Below, piece by piece: positions 11,351-23,175 of a stretch of DNA of 64,000 bases. The notes under the pieces are model-generated. The model made no database searches and was not told the DNA's origin. It was given only the letters and a program-made list of their open reading frames with translations. The DNA comes from Diphasiastrum complanatum (taxonomy: Eukaryota > Streptophyta > Lycopodiopsida > Lycopodiales > Lycopodiaceae), in assembly GCA_029204225.1 (NCBI GenBank), contig CM055113.1:24847571-24911570 (forward strand). Direction: 5' to 3'. Position 1 is the stretch's first letter. Every line of letters begins with the position of its first letter. Made by a program: the position numbers and the translations under genes.

Positions 11351-13422
11351 CTTAGACCCAAGCATCATAAAAACTCTCAAAGTAAAAGACCCTAGACTCC
11401 AAACTCTAAAACCTAGGCAAAAAAGAAAAATTTCCAACATCAGTGCTCGATTGTCCCATGATCAAAGCAAGCAAATTGAACATGTTGGTTTTTGCATTAA
11501 AAAAAAAAGTTTTTTAAGCCCAATGTTAGTTTTGTTTTATAGTTACTTTTACAAGAAATTCTAAAAACAGTAGGTTTTGAAGAAAAAATGTGACCTCCAT
11601 TCGTACCTAACACGAACATGATTTTGAAATGTGTCTGGTACAAAACAAGGCAACTATGACTCAAATAATACTTTTTTACCACATGTTCCCCTCTAATAGC
11701 TACGAAGGCTAATAAAAAAACCAGCTTTTAGACAACCAATCATTAACCCACCTTTCAAAAATAAATAAATCAGATTCACATCCCCAACAATGAAGCAAAA
11801 GCCACCAAAATTAGCTTATAGAGGTGAGTTCTGTGGCCCCCTACCACTATGGGGTCCCAACTTTTTCCATGACAATGATTAGCCTTTAATCATGGATAGA
11901 AGAGAAATCATCCAAGCACACGGAAGAGACACCCACCAAACTCATGGTGTATTGGCTTATCCATAATTTGTTGCTCAAGTATTACAATTTGAAGGGTTTA
12001 GACCTTTTGAATCAATAGAGAGAGATTGAATTTAAACGGTTAACCGTCAAACATAGCAAGGAGATGACCACATCCAATAATTGTCAGAATTTTAATTTTT
12101 TAGTCATCAAACTCTGAAGGTCAAAGGTAAAAACACAAGGCTACCATGTCAAAACTAAACTTAGGTTAACCTAAGTATGTTCTTCATGGTACATGTTACT
12201 AACTTCTTGACAGATATTTTAAGTGCTCTTCTACTTCTGACATAATAAGAACCTGGCTGAATTTGTTTATTTCAATATTGGGCACATTATCAAGCATAAT
12301 TGCCCTGCTTTTTTCTTTGCACAAAAGATCCATGGCTTTTCACCGTAAATGGCACTATGAATATGAAGTCCAAACGCTTTGCACTTTGCACGGCCCCTAA
12401 AGCCCATGGGATTTTCACCATGATAGGCAGGTGTCAGAAAAAGCAAAGAACAAAAATTCAGCTGCCATTTTTTCACCCAAGGAAAGCGGAACCTTCACCT
12501 ACACTAGATATTGCTTTGTGAAATGGTTGCCTTTCAATGTCCATACCAATGCCTTTCGATGTAGATTAACCAAGGCGTGTAGCAGATATTATGAAAGGGA
12601 GTAGATTTATGAATTGCAATATAGAGCACGGCCTGAAAATGTGATACAGATATCTGATACAGCAAACTCCAATTTCAGTCACGAAAATCAATCATTTGCA
12701 TTGAGTTAATATAGTGCGGCTCATTTTTCTGAAACTTACACCGCTTATGTGCTGCGCCGATGCATCAACAACAATCTGGAAGAGCCTGAACGCCCTAAAA
12801 TGCCTGTAGTACACAATTCTAGCAGTTGCAGTGCAAAATGGATGCTGTTCCCGTTTTAAATCTAATGCCCGACAAAACTCCAAAAAAACAAGGCTGGAGT
12901 CAGCGACTGCAAAGATGAAGGTGTCTCCCCCAACCCTCATTAATCTGAGATTTCATTGAAAGCATTCTTACGGAATGTAGAAAATAAAATTCTATTTGAA
13001 ACAAAATTTCCGGTGCAAAAAGTAGAAAACGACGTGCACAGAACTACTAAGCATAGAGAAAAACGAGCCTAAGTCACAACAAAGAGCTCTCAAACTCCCG
13101 AAAGAATCAAAATACTCGAAAACAGAACCGAATTGACATCTCTATAACCGGAGCAGTGAGTGCAGCACTCTAAATTCCTGGCACGCTTTCAAAATAGAGA
13201 CAAAAAAATCTGGAGCTCCAAAACACATGCGTTAATTTTCCCTCAAATCAAAAAAAAAATGCACTCCAATCAACACCATCGAAATCAGAGACCAAAACGA
13301 GCTCGACAATTGAAGGAAAACGTTGAAGCGAGAAAATGACGATGAGGCATACTTACTGTGTCTGATGGACTGACGTCGATATCGAAATGGTTTCCCTTGA
13401 GAGTCTTCACAGAGATCTTCAT
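6717..13422 (-). CDS. RAD23: RAD23-family ubiquitin receptor, 5' part (UBL domain and start of linker)
   Basis: RAD23 proteins shuttle ubiquitylated proteins to the 26S proteasome and work with XPC/RAD4 in nucleotide excision repair. The N-terminal UBL domain docks on the proteasome and two UBA domains bind ubiquitin. Exons on the minus strand are 13357-13422, 7090-7251, 6873-6926 and, less surely, 6717-6765. Exons 1 and 2 join in phase 0 and encode a 76-residue UBL with the family motifs [22 protein letters not shown] and FLVVML. Exon 3 continues directly into the Ser/Pro/Thr-rich linker typical of RAD23. The UBA1, XPC-binding and UBA2 exons are not in the window, so the gene runs off the left edge. 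Intron 1 is about 6.1 kb and carries a LINE remnant. A later intron carries an LTR element. No stop or frameshift is seen in exons 1-3, so it looks like a working host gene. Confidence 0.88.
6873..6926 (-). CDS. RAD23: RAD23-like exon 3 (linker)
   Basis: 18 codons reading [18 protein letters not shown], bounded by a TTTGCACAG acceptor and a GTAGAT donor. Plant RAD23 proteins pass from FLVVML(S/T)K into just such a Ser/Thr/Pro/Gln-rich linker, often at an intron. Confidence 0.8.
7090..7251 (-). CDS. RAD23: RAD23-like exon 2 (rest of UBL)
   Basis: 54 codons in phase 0, from [13 protein letters not shown] to [10 protein letters not shown]. An AG acceptor precedes position 7251 and a GTGAGT donor lies at 7084-7089. 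It contains the hydrophobic patch region LLIHQGKVL that defines the ubiquitin-like fold. Confidence 0.92.
7252..9789. other. RAD23 intron 1, 3' part, no gene recognised
   Basis: Intron sequence between exon 2 and the LINE remnant. It is mostly AT-rich to about 8240. From about 8240 to 9740 it becomes more mixed in composition and looks like old repeat sequence, but I could not assign a family. Confidence 0.4.
9790..11290 (+). mobile_element. 5'-truncated LINE remnant (C-terminal RT region and terminal zinc knuckle)
   Basis: Plus-strand frames carry the C-terminal part of a non-LTR reverse transcriptase protein: [20 protein letters not shown] (about 10010-10075), then [16 protein letters not shown] and [22 protein letters not shown]. 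About 300 bp later (10590-10740) comes [13 protein letters not shown] with a [16 protein letters not shown] knuckle, the arrangement seen at the end of many plant LINE ORF2 proteins. Several frameshifts and stops separate these blocks (for example after LITYI at about 10242), so it is dead. Only the 3' end of the element is present, as is usual for LINEs. It sits in RAD23 intron 1 in antisense orientation. A short GAT/GAC run (about 10943-10968) and a long CT tract (11293-11348) lie in or after its 3' part. Confidence 0.75.
11293..11348. repeat. (CT)n microsatellite
   Basis: Uninterrupted CT dinucleotide run of about 28 units just after the LINE remnant. The Leu-Ser and Glu-Arg open frames across it are artefacts of the repeat. 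Confidence 0.95.
11349..13350. other. RAD23 intron 1, 5' part, no gene recognised
   Basis: Unique-looking AT-rich intron sequence between the CT tract and the exon 1 donor. Short frames at 12267-12521 and 12692-12940 show no family resemblance. Confidence 0.5.
13357..13422 (-). CDS. RAD23: RAD23-like exon 1 (start codon, first half of UBL)
   Basis: ATG at 13422 opens 22 codons with the conserved [12 protein letters not shown] motif. The exon ends in SPSDT and is followed by a strong donor GTAAGT at 13351-13356. The plant RAD23 N-terminus begins the same way, which fixes this start. The 5' side has a GGCGAT-type hexamer run near 13463-13485, probably in the 5' UTR. Confidence 0.9.
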
Positions 13423-13930
13423 ACCGCCCGCTCTTCGTCTTGCTTACAGAAAGGCTTCTGGCGATGGCGATGGCGATGGCGAGCGAGCGTTCCAAAGAAA
13501 AGGAAAAAAAAAGAAAGAAAGAGTTTCAAAAGCAAGGGATCGCGAATAAAGAAAGAGGAAAAAAAATAGAAGGGACAGATTGCACGGAGAGAGATGGGGG
13601 GGGTTTTGCGCACGCCACATTTGAAGCCCCCCCGCACTTGGATTCTTGCCACGTGTCAGAAAATGCTGACAGCTCTTTTCGATGGTTAGCATTTCAAACA
13701 CGTGGCAAAATCTGCATGTCTTTGATGATATCCAACGGGGAATAGGTTTGAACCTAGCGTGCCGGTAAGGTACGTAAGAGAGAGAAGGGGCAAGTTGAAT
13801 GGCACGATGTATTTTAGGCTCGCCCACTTGGATTCTAGCCACGAGTCGTGGCTGCCACGCGGAAGATTTTCAGTGGTTAGATCGTGTAACGTGGCAGGAT
13901 CCAAATGCTTTTGAGAATATCCAACGGTGG
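13423..13930 (-). promoter_or_regulatory. RAD23-like 5' UTR and promoter with duplicated 106-bp block and G-boxes
   Basis: This is the region upstream of the RAD23-like start codon. Two related blocks of equal length lie 190 bp apart (13635-13740 and 13825-13930). Both start with CACTTGGATTCT and end with ATATCCAACGG. The first holds two CACGTG G-boxes (13650-13655 and 13699-13704), the core bound by plant bZIP and bHLH factors. In the second block the equivalent sites read CACGAG and AACGTG, so the perfect cores are gone. The transcription start was not located. Confidence 0.6.
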
Positions 13931-14237
13931 TAAACTGAAAGTGCTGGCGTGAGAGTCAGATCAAGCAAGAGCCTCTTTTTAGGTTTACTTCATTGAGTTG
14001 TGGGCCTCCATAGATTTTGATGCTTTCAAGGAATCTTATGCATCAAAAAGCTCAAACATCCACATACAAGCTTAATCTATGTTTGTGGTTTTGGTACATA
14101 GTTGTGGTGAAGTGTGCAATCTAAGTTTCGTAGTTTGTTAGCTTTGCTACAAATCGGTAAGTTAGTGTGATTATATGCACTGTTGTGTCTTTGTGTGGTG
14201 AGTTTGAGTGGCAAACTCGTTCTTGAACAACAATGAT

Positions 14238-14359
14238 GTGGTATTGTACCACAATGCTTCTTGGTTTCCAAGGGGAGGCTCGAACCTGGGACCAAAGAAA
14301 CTTTGGATGCCAAGCCAACCAACTGAGCCAACCCCGTTGGGTGGTATTGTACCACAATG
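14238..14359 (-). mobile_element. tRNA-derived SINE-like insertion with 19-bp target duplication
   Basis: An 84-bp body (14257-14340) is flanked by perfect 19-bp direct repeats GTGGTATTGTACCACAATG (14238-14256 and 14341-14359). On the minus strand the body has an A-box-like TTGGCTCAGTTGG (14319-14331) and a B-box GGTTCGAGCC (14277-14286), the internal Pol III promoter of tRNAs and SINEs. Its ends, CCAACGGGG and CCCCTTGG, can nearly pair as an acceptor-like stem. The T-stem pairing is poor, so it is not a working tRNA gene. A long target duplication and a tRNA-like head fit LINE-mobilised SINE insertion. The body is unusually short and has no clear A-rich tail. Confidence 0.7.
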
Positions 14360-15639
14360 GCCCTGCCATGTCATAATATCATTTTTTTATTTTGTGTGAA
14401 TCCTAAGCGTTGTTTAGGTTATAGAAAGGCATTTGCGACATAATATGAGAATAATAAGTTGAAAATAAAATTTAAAAATATGTGAAAAATTATTTCGTGT
14501 GATAAATTTATATTTTGATTTTGAAATATGTGCACGATCTTGATAAGTTTGTATTGCATAGTTAAAAATTGGATATAAGTTTGTTGTAAGTTTTGAATAC
14601 AAATTTAAAAATTAGACAATGATTATGATTTCGTTAATTAGCAAAATGTGAGAAAGTAATTAGTCTATGTTAGATTGATTATTATTTTACAGGTGATTAT
14701 TGAAATGTGATTTGATTGAACAGTGAATCCGTGGACGACTTTGTAACATGAAAAGCTTAATATTATGTCAATCTGATAGAAATGGAAGTTATTACATGAG
14801 ATAGTAAAACTTTTCTTCTTGTCACTTACCAAATCATTATCTTCATTCAAATCTACAAAACAATTTTATCACAAGTAATCAAAATTAACAATCGCAATTT
14901 TTATTTTTGAATAATCACATTTTCACATTCATAATTTGCATTTAAAAGTGCCCACAATAATCACGATTACTTTCTAAAGTATTTCAGTTAGTATTCAAGA
15001 CTGTTCACAATTGTTCACGATCAATATTCACGATTCGTAGTCACAATATTCACAATTAGTATTCACCATATTCACAATCAGTATTCACGATCATTCTCTC
15101 ATAATATTTGTTTCTCAGTATTTGTAATCAGTATTTGCAATGTTCACGATCAGCATTCACAATATTCACGATCAATATTCACAATATTCACAATTAATAT
15201 CTCCAAATAAATATTTGCAATTTTAGATCTCACAAACCATCAATTAAGTAGTCTTCATGACGCATATCTGAAAAGTCAACCATTGTTTCATCTAATATGG
15301 AAGACATTTTCTATAAGTCCTGCGAAAGAAAACACAATAACAAAATTATAATTAGATGAAAATCAAGTATTATTAGTGAAAAATTATTGATCCGTTTTAT
15401 GTTTCACAAAAAAGCGTAAAAGTACAATCGTCTGCCTCAAGGAAAAGAAAAGAAAAGAAAACAAAACACAATACATGAGCTTTGGACATATTTGATACTA
15501 TTTGCTAATGAGATAACCAAAGCTACTGGGAGATGCATTAAAAACAAAGTTAAACTTACTCAAACTTCTTGAATGTAAACTTGGGATGGCAAAGTAGGCC
15601 TTTGTGGTATTCAATCATTTTGCCTATCTGGAATGCAAA

Positions 15640-15677
<38 letters not shown>

Positions 15678-16320
15678 TTCAAAATCAAAAGTCTGGAATG
15701 CAAAATCTACACACACAATTTTCAAAATCAAAAGTCCTGTAATATGATGGCCTTAAATTTATATATTCGTTTACGTCAATCAACTTTTGTATGGAAAGCT
15801 ATGGCTATTACTCATTGGACTACTCATCAAGTTAAGCAATAGATTTGGTATCAATTTTGGTCATTACGTCCATAACAACCCTAACAAGCAAAAAAAAAAA
15901 CTCATGTTGTTTATGCTAGGTAAAGACCCAATATGCAAATCGCATTTGTTAGGCGAGCTTTGGTACTATAAGCAATGAAAAACTGATCCTTCAAAAGAAA
16001 AATCATAATAAATTTGCCAACTTCATTTTGAATGTTAGTTATTTCAAAATCTTAAATGATTAAATTTTAAACCCTCATTATACATGAGTATTATCCAACT
16101 TTTTTGTTTATCAAATCTTCCATGACAACTTCGATTTTTATGTTGCCAAATTAGACTCAATTTTATGGCTACACTTCAACCAATAAATGTAACGTAAATT
16201 GAATTGTGTCTATAGTATAAAATTTTCAAGATTAGAGACCAAATTCGATGTGTATATATATATAAAGTCAAGGATCGTGCAGATATTTGATTGAATGCTA
16301 CTAATGGATGCATAGCTTGA
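14360..16320. other. AT-rich intergenic sequence with degenerate repeats
   Basis: No gene is recognised. Positions 14990-15200 hold a degenerate tandem array of ATTCACRAT/CARTATTCAC-type units. Positions 15627-15740 hold a short duplicated segment (TGGAATGCAAAATCTACACACAC) around a (CA)n run at about 15643-15675. Confidence 0.6.
15643..15675. repeat. (CA)n microsatellite
   Basis: CA dinucleotide run within a locally duplicated segment. Confidence 0.9.
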
Positions 16321-16324
16321 CGCC

Positions 16325-17902
16325 GGCTCTGATACCACTGTGAAAAAAAAAAAAAAAAAAAGGCTGGAACGCTCCAACCAAGCCGAGCAATCGGGTTGCT
16401 CTGATACCACTGAAGGGCGAATCTCTGTGACATTCCCAAGAGATGAAAGCCGGATAGAGCCGACTTGGCAGGAGTAGCTACTGCTACTGACTGCTGTCTA
16501 ATTCTCTTCCAAGCCCTAGATCGTTTTTGGCGACCGTTGTAAAATTAAACTTGTAAACAGTAGACAATGGTGAGTAGAACAACAGCGGAAAGATATCTAC
16601 TGCTAGCATGCATTTCAATATTGCAGATCATACACATTGAGAGAGAGCTAACTATTCAATACTTGATCTGAGAGTAAGATGCTGAAATATAAACAGCTAT
16701 TTATACTAAGCAATTAGGTCATCAAATGCGGCTGCCAGTTGGCTGGAGTTTGATGGCATTCATCCAGTTCTTCTCAGAAGTTGCTTGCTGATAAGCGGTG
16801 ACATTTGGCCATAAGCAGTCTATCTGCAGAAATGAACGTAAACGACCACAGGCGAAAAATGCAAAAAATGTGACAGTCTTTGCTAAAGTCATTTCCTTCA
16901 CTTTTAGGGCATCTGGCATTTTGCGAAAAAGCCGAAGTGAGAGAAAATCCCTAAAAGTGAAAATCTCAACACTATGAGCCGTTTCCAAATAGTTATGCAG
17001 ACTGTGTAAAAACACGAAAAAATCTATAGGTCTGGATAAAAGTTGGACAAAAATTAAAATGTCGATTAGTCGATTAGTAGGAGAATAATCCAACCTCTCT
17101 CTTAATCTGAATCCATGAATGCCTTGACCTTTAAACTTACTTCTGCACAAAACTTTCTGTGTGCATCCAAACTTAGTGCTTTGGTAAAAAATATTTGTTG
17201 TCATATCTTGCATTCGACCAAACTGCAATCTGACCTCTTTGTCGAGAACTTTGCTTCTGACATAGTGATACTTGAGTTCAATGTGCTTACTCCTAGAATG
17301 AAATCTAAGGTTGGCTAATAAGCCAATAGCACTTTGATTATCACAAAATAATAATGTCGGAGCATATTGATTCAGACTGATATTTGAAAGTAAGTTTCTC
17401 AACCAAATTGTTTCCTTTGTAGCTTGTGAGGCTGCGATATACTCTGATTCTGTAGAAGATAGAGCTATCGAAGATTGCTTACGACTGTTTTAGGAAACAT
17501 GACCATTGTTGAGGAAGAATGTAAATCCAGAAGTGGATTTACGAGTGTCTACATCTCCTGCCCAACTTGCATCTGTGTAACAATGAGTAAATTGAGTTTG
17601 TCGCTCCATAACAAATGCAAAAGTCCATAGTAGCTCGAAGATATTTCATGACTATGATAAGAGCCTTCCAAAGTGTTACACCAGGGTTGGTCATATACTG
17701 ACTTAGGGAGCTGACTACAAAAGCGCTGTCTGGCCTGGTATAGATCATTGCATACATAAGAGATCCTATTATTGAATGATAAGGATACTCACGCATTTGC
17801 TCCTTCTCTTCAATTGTTCGGGGACACTGGTCCTTCCACAATTTGAGACCTGATTCCATTGGTGAGAGAGCTAGCTTGCAATTAATCAGATTGTATCTGA
17901 CT
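16325..17902 (-). mobile_element. Copia fragment D (RT/RNase H end, LTR and priming-site leader)
   Basis: Minus-strand Copia fossil. Its parts are the C-terminal RT and RNase H region (17115-17859, with CDNQSAIG and FHSRSKHIELKYHYVRSKV), an LTR of about 685 bp (16411 to about 17095), and beyond it TGGTATCAGAGC, the initiator-Met tRNA priming site (16398-16409), which recurs at 16326-16337. It is broken, with several breaks, and its 5' part is missing. Copia A begins at 17903 right inside it. A related copy in the other orientation lies at 58185-59530. Confidence 0.75.
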
Positions 17903-19084
17903 TGTTGGATTTATATCCTTTACTCTCCTAAATCCTATCCTAATTTGCCTCCATTCATGCTGTATTTTTACTTATGTTGTCACACAGTCTGCATATTTAT
18001 ATGTAAAATAAGATAGGCGAAAAATGCGACTGTCTGCATAAATACATGTAAATTTCCATAGGCGAAAAAGGTGAAAAAGGTGACATTGTGTTTTTACACG
18101 TGATTTGTGAAAAGCAAAAAAGATGACACTGCCCTACAAAATGTCGAAGGTGCCCTTATAGAAAGTGAAGACACCTTGTAAAGCAAATTTTTTAAGGCAT
18201 TTGTCGAAGTGTCGCTTTTTTTGCATCTTCACCAACGTTCATTTCAGTGAAGGCTGATGTCGCGGCCTTCTCATGCTCATCCCATGAACTGTGCAATCAG
18301 ATTTGACAACGACCATAGCCACCCACGATCTCCTACAAAAAGCACAACCACTTTGTACCTTCTTCATCTGCACACCTGTAACATTATGTCTATATATTTT
18401 GGATACCATCTGCATATTCAATATCAATGAATAAGCAACGAGTGTGTGAAAAAAAATAATAACATCAGATGCTTATCAGAGATAGACGAAGTAGATGCTT
18501 TCGCGCATCGACTCTTTGTATTGTCAATAATAAGTTTAATTCTTTTTTTTTCAGATTGGATTAGCTTTGTGAAGCACGCGGTTTTGTCCGCTATTGTCTT
18601 GTGCTCAACAGCATTATTGACCTATATATTTTGCTATACATAATCTGACTACAGCTTTGTTTGTTCTACGTTCAGATTTGTGTCAACATTGCTATGCCTT
18701 TCTACATTATGTTTGACTCTCTTATTGCTTAATTTGATAGTCTATTCTTAGCGAATCATTATCAGTCTAGCTCGTCGCAAATTATGCGTGACAAATAATT
18801 TGTCTAGCTGTTCGCGACAAATTATCTTTCTGATGTTTTTTTTTGTTGCTTAATGTTTGGCTATGTAATCAGAACGAACGTGATTCTATCACTAATGTTT
18901 TGTTCGTTTTTTATAAGCGTAGTCATGCTTTAGGGAAAGAGTGAGAAAGCTCATTCCGCTGCGCACGAATACTTTCCGTTCGAGTTCGTTTCCTTTTTCG
19001 ATTTTTGAGTTCACTTCTTTTTGTGTTCGTTTCTTTTTCGAGCTAATTTTCATTTCTCTCTCACACACATCTCTTTCCCCAACA
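17903..19084 (+). repeat. 5' LTR of Copia element A
   Basis: 1182 bp with perfect TGTTGG/CCAACA ends and the priming site directly after it. About 530 bp of its left part matches the LTR at 58992-59530. Confidence 0.8.
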
Positions 19085-22000
19085 TGGTATTAGAGCTATT
19101 TTTGTAGCTTGGTAAGCTTCCACAGTACAAGACTGTCTTATTGTTTTGTAATCCATTACTGGATTTTCATACTTAGGTCACTGATAGTTTTTCCTATCAC
19201 CTAGACTAATCTTCCACATGGATTCCCAAGGGAAAGCCAGTCCTATCATCGACAAGCTTGATGGAGCCAATTACCATATGTGAAAATTCAAGACAAAAAC
19301 TGTACTAATGGCTAAAGAATTATATGACGTTGTTACAGGTGTAGAAGGGAAACCCGAAGCAGACGATGCAGCAATTGCCAGATGGAAGCTGAAGGATGGC
19401 AAAGCGTTCGCGTTGATCATCCTCAATATTTTGGATATCCAGATCGGCCATGTATCCGAAGCCCATACATCCAAGGAAGTCAGGGACATCTTGAGCACAC
19501 TATACAAAGTGCGAGATATAGCTTCCTATTAAGATCAGTCCTCCAGCAGCTCCGCGAATTCTATCTCAGAGATTTTGCCTATTTACTGTCAAAAAGTCAC
19601 ATTTTTTTTCATATTCCCTATCTGCCAGTCAAACCTCTCTGTTAGAATTCGCCATCCAGCCTAAGAACCCGTTCTCAAAGAGTACGATTTCTCAGTCATA
19701 CCCGCGAATTTTGAAAGTACAATTTTTTTCCAGAAAATAAAAAAAAAATCACTATTCTAACATTCAGAACTCCCTGTCAGAATTCGCGAGTATTACAGTT
19801 CGATTTATCTGCCTCTCCACGATTTCTCAGCCTGTCCGCGAATTCTATCACGACCAGAAAGACCAATTTTTTGGTCCTACACTATCAATTTTGCAAGCAG
19901 ACTGCCTTTTTGCCAAGTACAGTACTGACCTGCTCATCTGTATTCTGCATCATGTCTTGTGGTTGTGCTGAATCTTCTAATCCGGCTCCTCCACGACTAG
20001 AATGAAGAATTCCACGTATCGATACACTAAAGTACGATGGAGAATCTGACCCAGTCCGATTTCTCAAAGACTTTGATAATGCATGCCGTTTTTATGGAGA
20101 TACCTCTGAAACTAAAAAGCTATGTCTATTTCCTATGGTACTCTATGGAACCGCCAAGAAATGGTACTTGAATCTGAAAGCTCCTGATTTTGCTTCTTGG
20201 ACCACCCTCAAAGATGCTCTCATCAAGCGTTTCAAACCATCCAAACTGACTCCGAGCCTGTTCATTCAAATTACCCACATCAAGATGCGTCGTGAAGAGT
20301 CTATTCGAAAATACATTGAGCGTTTTAAACGTCTCAAAGTAGAATGTGTTGATGAAAATATCACTGAACGTATGGCCATAAAACTGTTCTTAGTTGAATT
20401 GCCTAAAAACATACGCCGTGAACTCAAACCAGTGGACCTTTATGGTCAACTTAAGGATGTGATGACCGATGCTATCGTGAGGAAGACGAAGGTTCCGACG
20501 ATGACTTTGACCATCGTGAAAAGAAATCTAAGAATCCGGACCGTCCTAATCACTCGAAGTCTGACAATATCGCTCAATCTTCTAAACTTCTACATCAAAT
20601 GGAAACTTGGCAAAAAGCTCAACAATCTCATATGGATAGACTCACTGCCGATTCTCAAACCGCCATGAAACAGATTGCTGATAAATCCTTTCCAACAAGG
20701 AAAAATGTCTGGTGTCCAATTTGCTCACAACATCACACTGCCTGCGAAACCATTTCCTAGCAGCCACCAGACCCACCATCTATCAAGCTTACCACCCTTA
20801 CCCTCCACAACAGCCTGTGCCATGACCAGAGATTTACCAACCATGACCAACTGCACCAAATCAATATCCATTCCCATGTCAACAATTTTTCGTTAACCAA
20901 CCTGCCCCACACAACGTTGTCCATTATCTTGATCCAAATACCATCAATCCGGCCACCTACTATGTGGAAGACAATACTCCACCGCAGTACTCTACTGAAA
21001 CGGTTGTTTATTATACCTATGATTCTAATGCTCAACCAGTGGATCCCAATGCCCAAGCTTACAATCCAAACCAAGTTGTCTTTGCCACACATCAGCTACC
21101 CGCAATACGAGTATGTTTTATCTGTGCAGGTAAACATCCTAGTATTCGCTGCCCAGATAAACTTCGCTTTCCTCTAGCTTGTGAAAAATGTGGTATTGAA
21201 CATCACGTGAAGGATTGCCCATCCCAATCTAAGCCAACCGCTCTTGTTTGTTCAGTGCAAGTAGAAACCTTACCCATCGAAACACATTTTGCTTGGGTCT
21301 TGACTCGTGCACAAACCCAACGCCAAGCCCCTACACTTGCATCCAACAAAACTCAACTGCAGGTTGTTCCTCCAAGTGAAGATTCAACCCCGATAGTTTA
21401 CCCTCAGCCATCTGAAAAAATTTGGCTGCATCATCGGTATCGCCAGCAAATCCGCAATGCCGACCAACAATCTTCCTCTTCCCATAAAGTACCTCACAAG
21501 CCCTTTGAAAGCAAAACCCTTGAAGATACTGAAGTTTGGGAAGATTTATTCCAAGCCAATGTCAGTCTTCTTTTCCATGTACTCTGGAAGCATGCTGGCC
21601 AGTGGAAACAACAAATCCAATCCAATAACACCACCACTACTGACGAGTTACCTGAAATGCCCTTACATCTAACCAATCCACTCAATGAACGAGACAACAT
21701 CAAAATCCTAGCTACCCATCATCAATCCCGTGAAGTTTTAGCAGTACTCGATGGAGGCTCCAGGGTTAATATCATTTCCACATCCCTCATGATGGAATGG
21801 AATCTGAGAGACAAGCTAGCCAAATCCACTTGTCAACTTCGGATGGCTGATCAAAGTGTGGTCCGACCTACCGGTTTCTTCCGCACGTGCTGATCAAACT
21901 AGGAGGTCTCAAGTTTTCTGTCGATCTCGTAGTACTTGATATTCCCAGTAATGTCTATTCTTATGAATTACTACTTGGTCGTCCGTGGCTCACCAATGCA

Positions 22001-23105
22001 AGAGTCGTTCATGACTAGAGAAAAGGCTGAGATACTTTTGGAAATCGTGATAGTTCTGTCACCATTGATTCAACGGGTAAACTCAAACCTGCACGCATCC
22101 ATGACGAAAGGTCCTCAACCACCAACTCAGTATTTGAGCCATACCAGTCTAGCCACGAAAAAGGTCATTATGTTAAATCCACTGATATCATAAACTAGAG
22201 TCACAATCTAGCTACTATTGATTGTGTAAATGTCGATTACTGTGCTCAACATCAGGATAATTGTACCTCTCCACTCCCAATCGATCACGACCAATTACCT
22301 GATCTGGATACACTTATCATCAATATCATTTTTATTGATATTCTTTCACACCATGATGAGCTGCTAAATGTTGCATGGGTACCTACTAATGAATCACACG
22401 ATTTATTCATTGATGACGAGAATGTCTTACGGATTTAGAATTGCCCAGAAGATATGGACATTTCTGATATTCAGATCCTCAACTATATGGAGACGCTCCC
22501 ACTTAGAACCTATCCGCAACATGCTTCCAAGTTGGAACCAGTTGCCAAGGTTGCAATTGAAAAGTCTGAGACAAAATTCTACCATCCCAAACACCCACAC
22601 TATCCATGGGATCTCTGTGAGGAGGAGACTATCTTTCAAATTGATGATGAGATCCTCCATGCCATACCAACCATCCCTCATCCACACACCTCTCCACCAC
22701 CAAAGCCTCAACCACGTGGTCATACTATGAAAGAGAAAATGAAAAAGCCACTTCAAAATCAACTGCCGAGTGACCTCACATTGTTAGGAAAGTTCCTGAG
22801 ATTGTCTCTATTCCTACACCAGCCTCCGAACATTCCCAATCACCATCTTGGAAAGAGAAAGACAAGGCCCCCCTCGAATCTCTAGCCCATGATGTTTTCG
22901 CATACTTTAAGGACTATACGATCGAGGATGTCACAATCCAATTATCTCAAGCTCAACGTGAGCCAACTGGCAATTCACCCTATGAAGGCCCTGCACAAAC
23001 CATAACGCTTTCTCTAAGTGAGCCAAATGAAACCAACGAATATCTTGTCCACGTCGGAGCTCATCTCAATCGCAAACAACGCAGACGGCTTGAAAAGCTT
23101 CTGCG

Positions 23106-23133
23106 AAAATATCGATATATATATCTATATATG

Positions 23134-23171
<38 letters not shown>
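23106..23171. repeat. (AT)n microsatellite inside the Gypsy element
   Basis: TA-rich dinucleotide run embedded in the pol region. Confidence 0.9.

Positions 23172-23175
<4 letters not shown>

Noticed and set aside
14257-14340. Functional tRNA gene
   Set aside because: A- and B-box are present, but the T-stem does not pair well and the unit is flanked by a target duplication, so a SINE-like insertion fits better.
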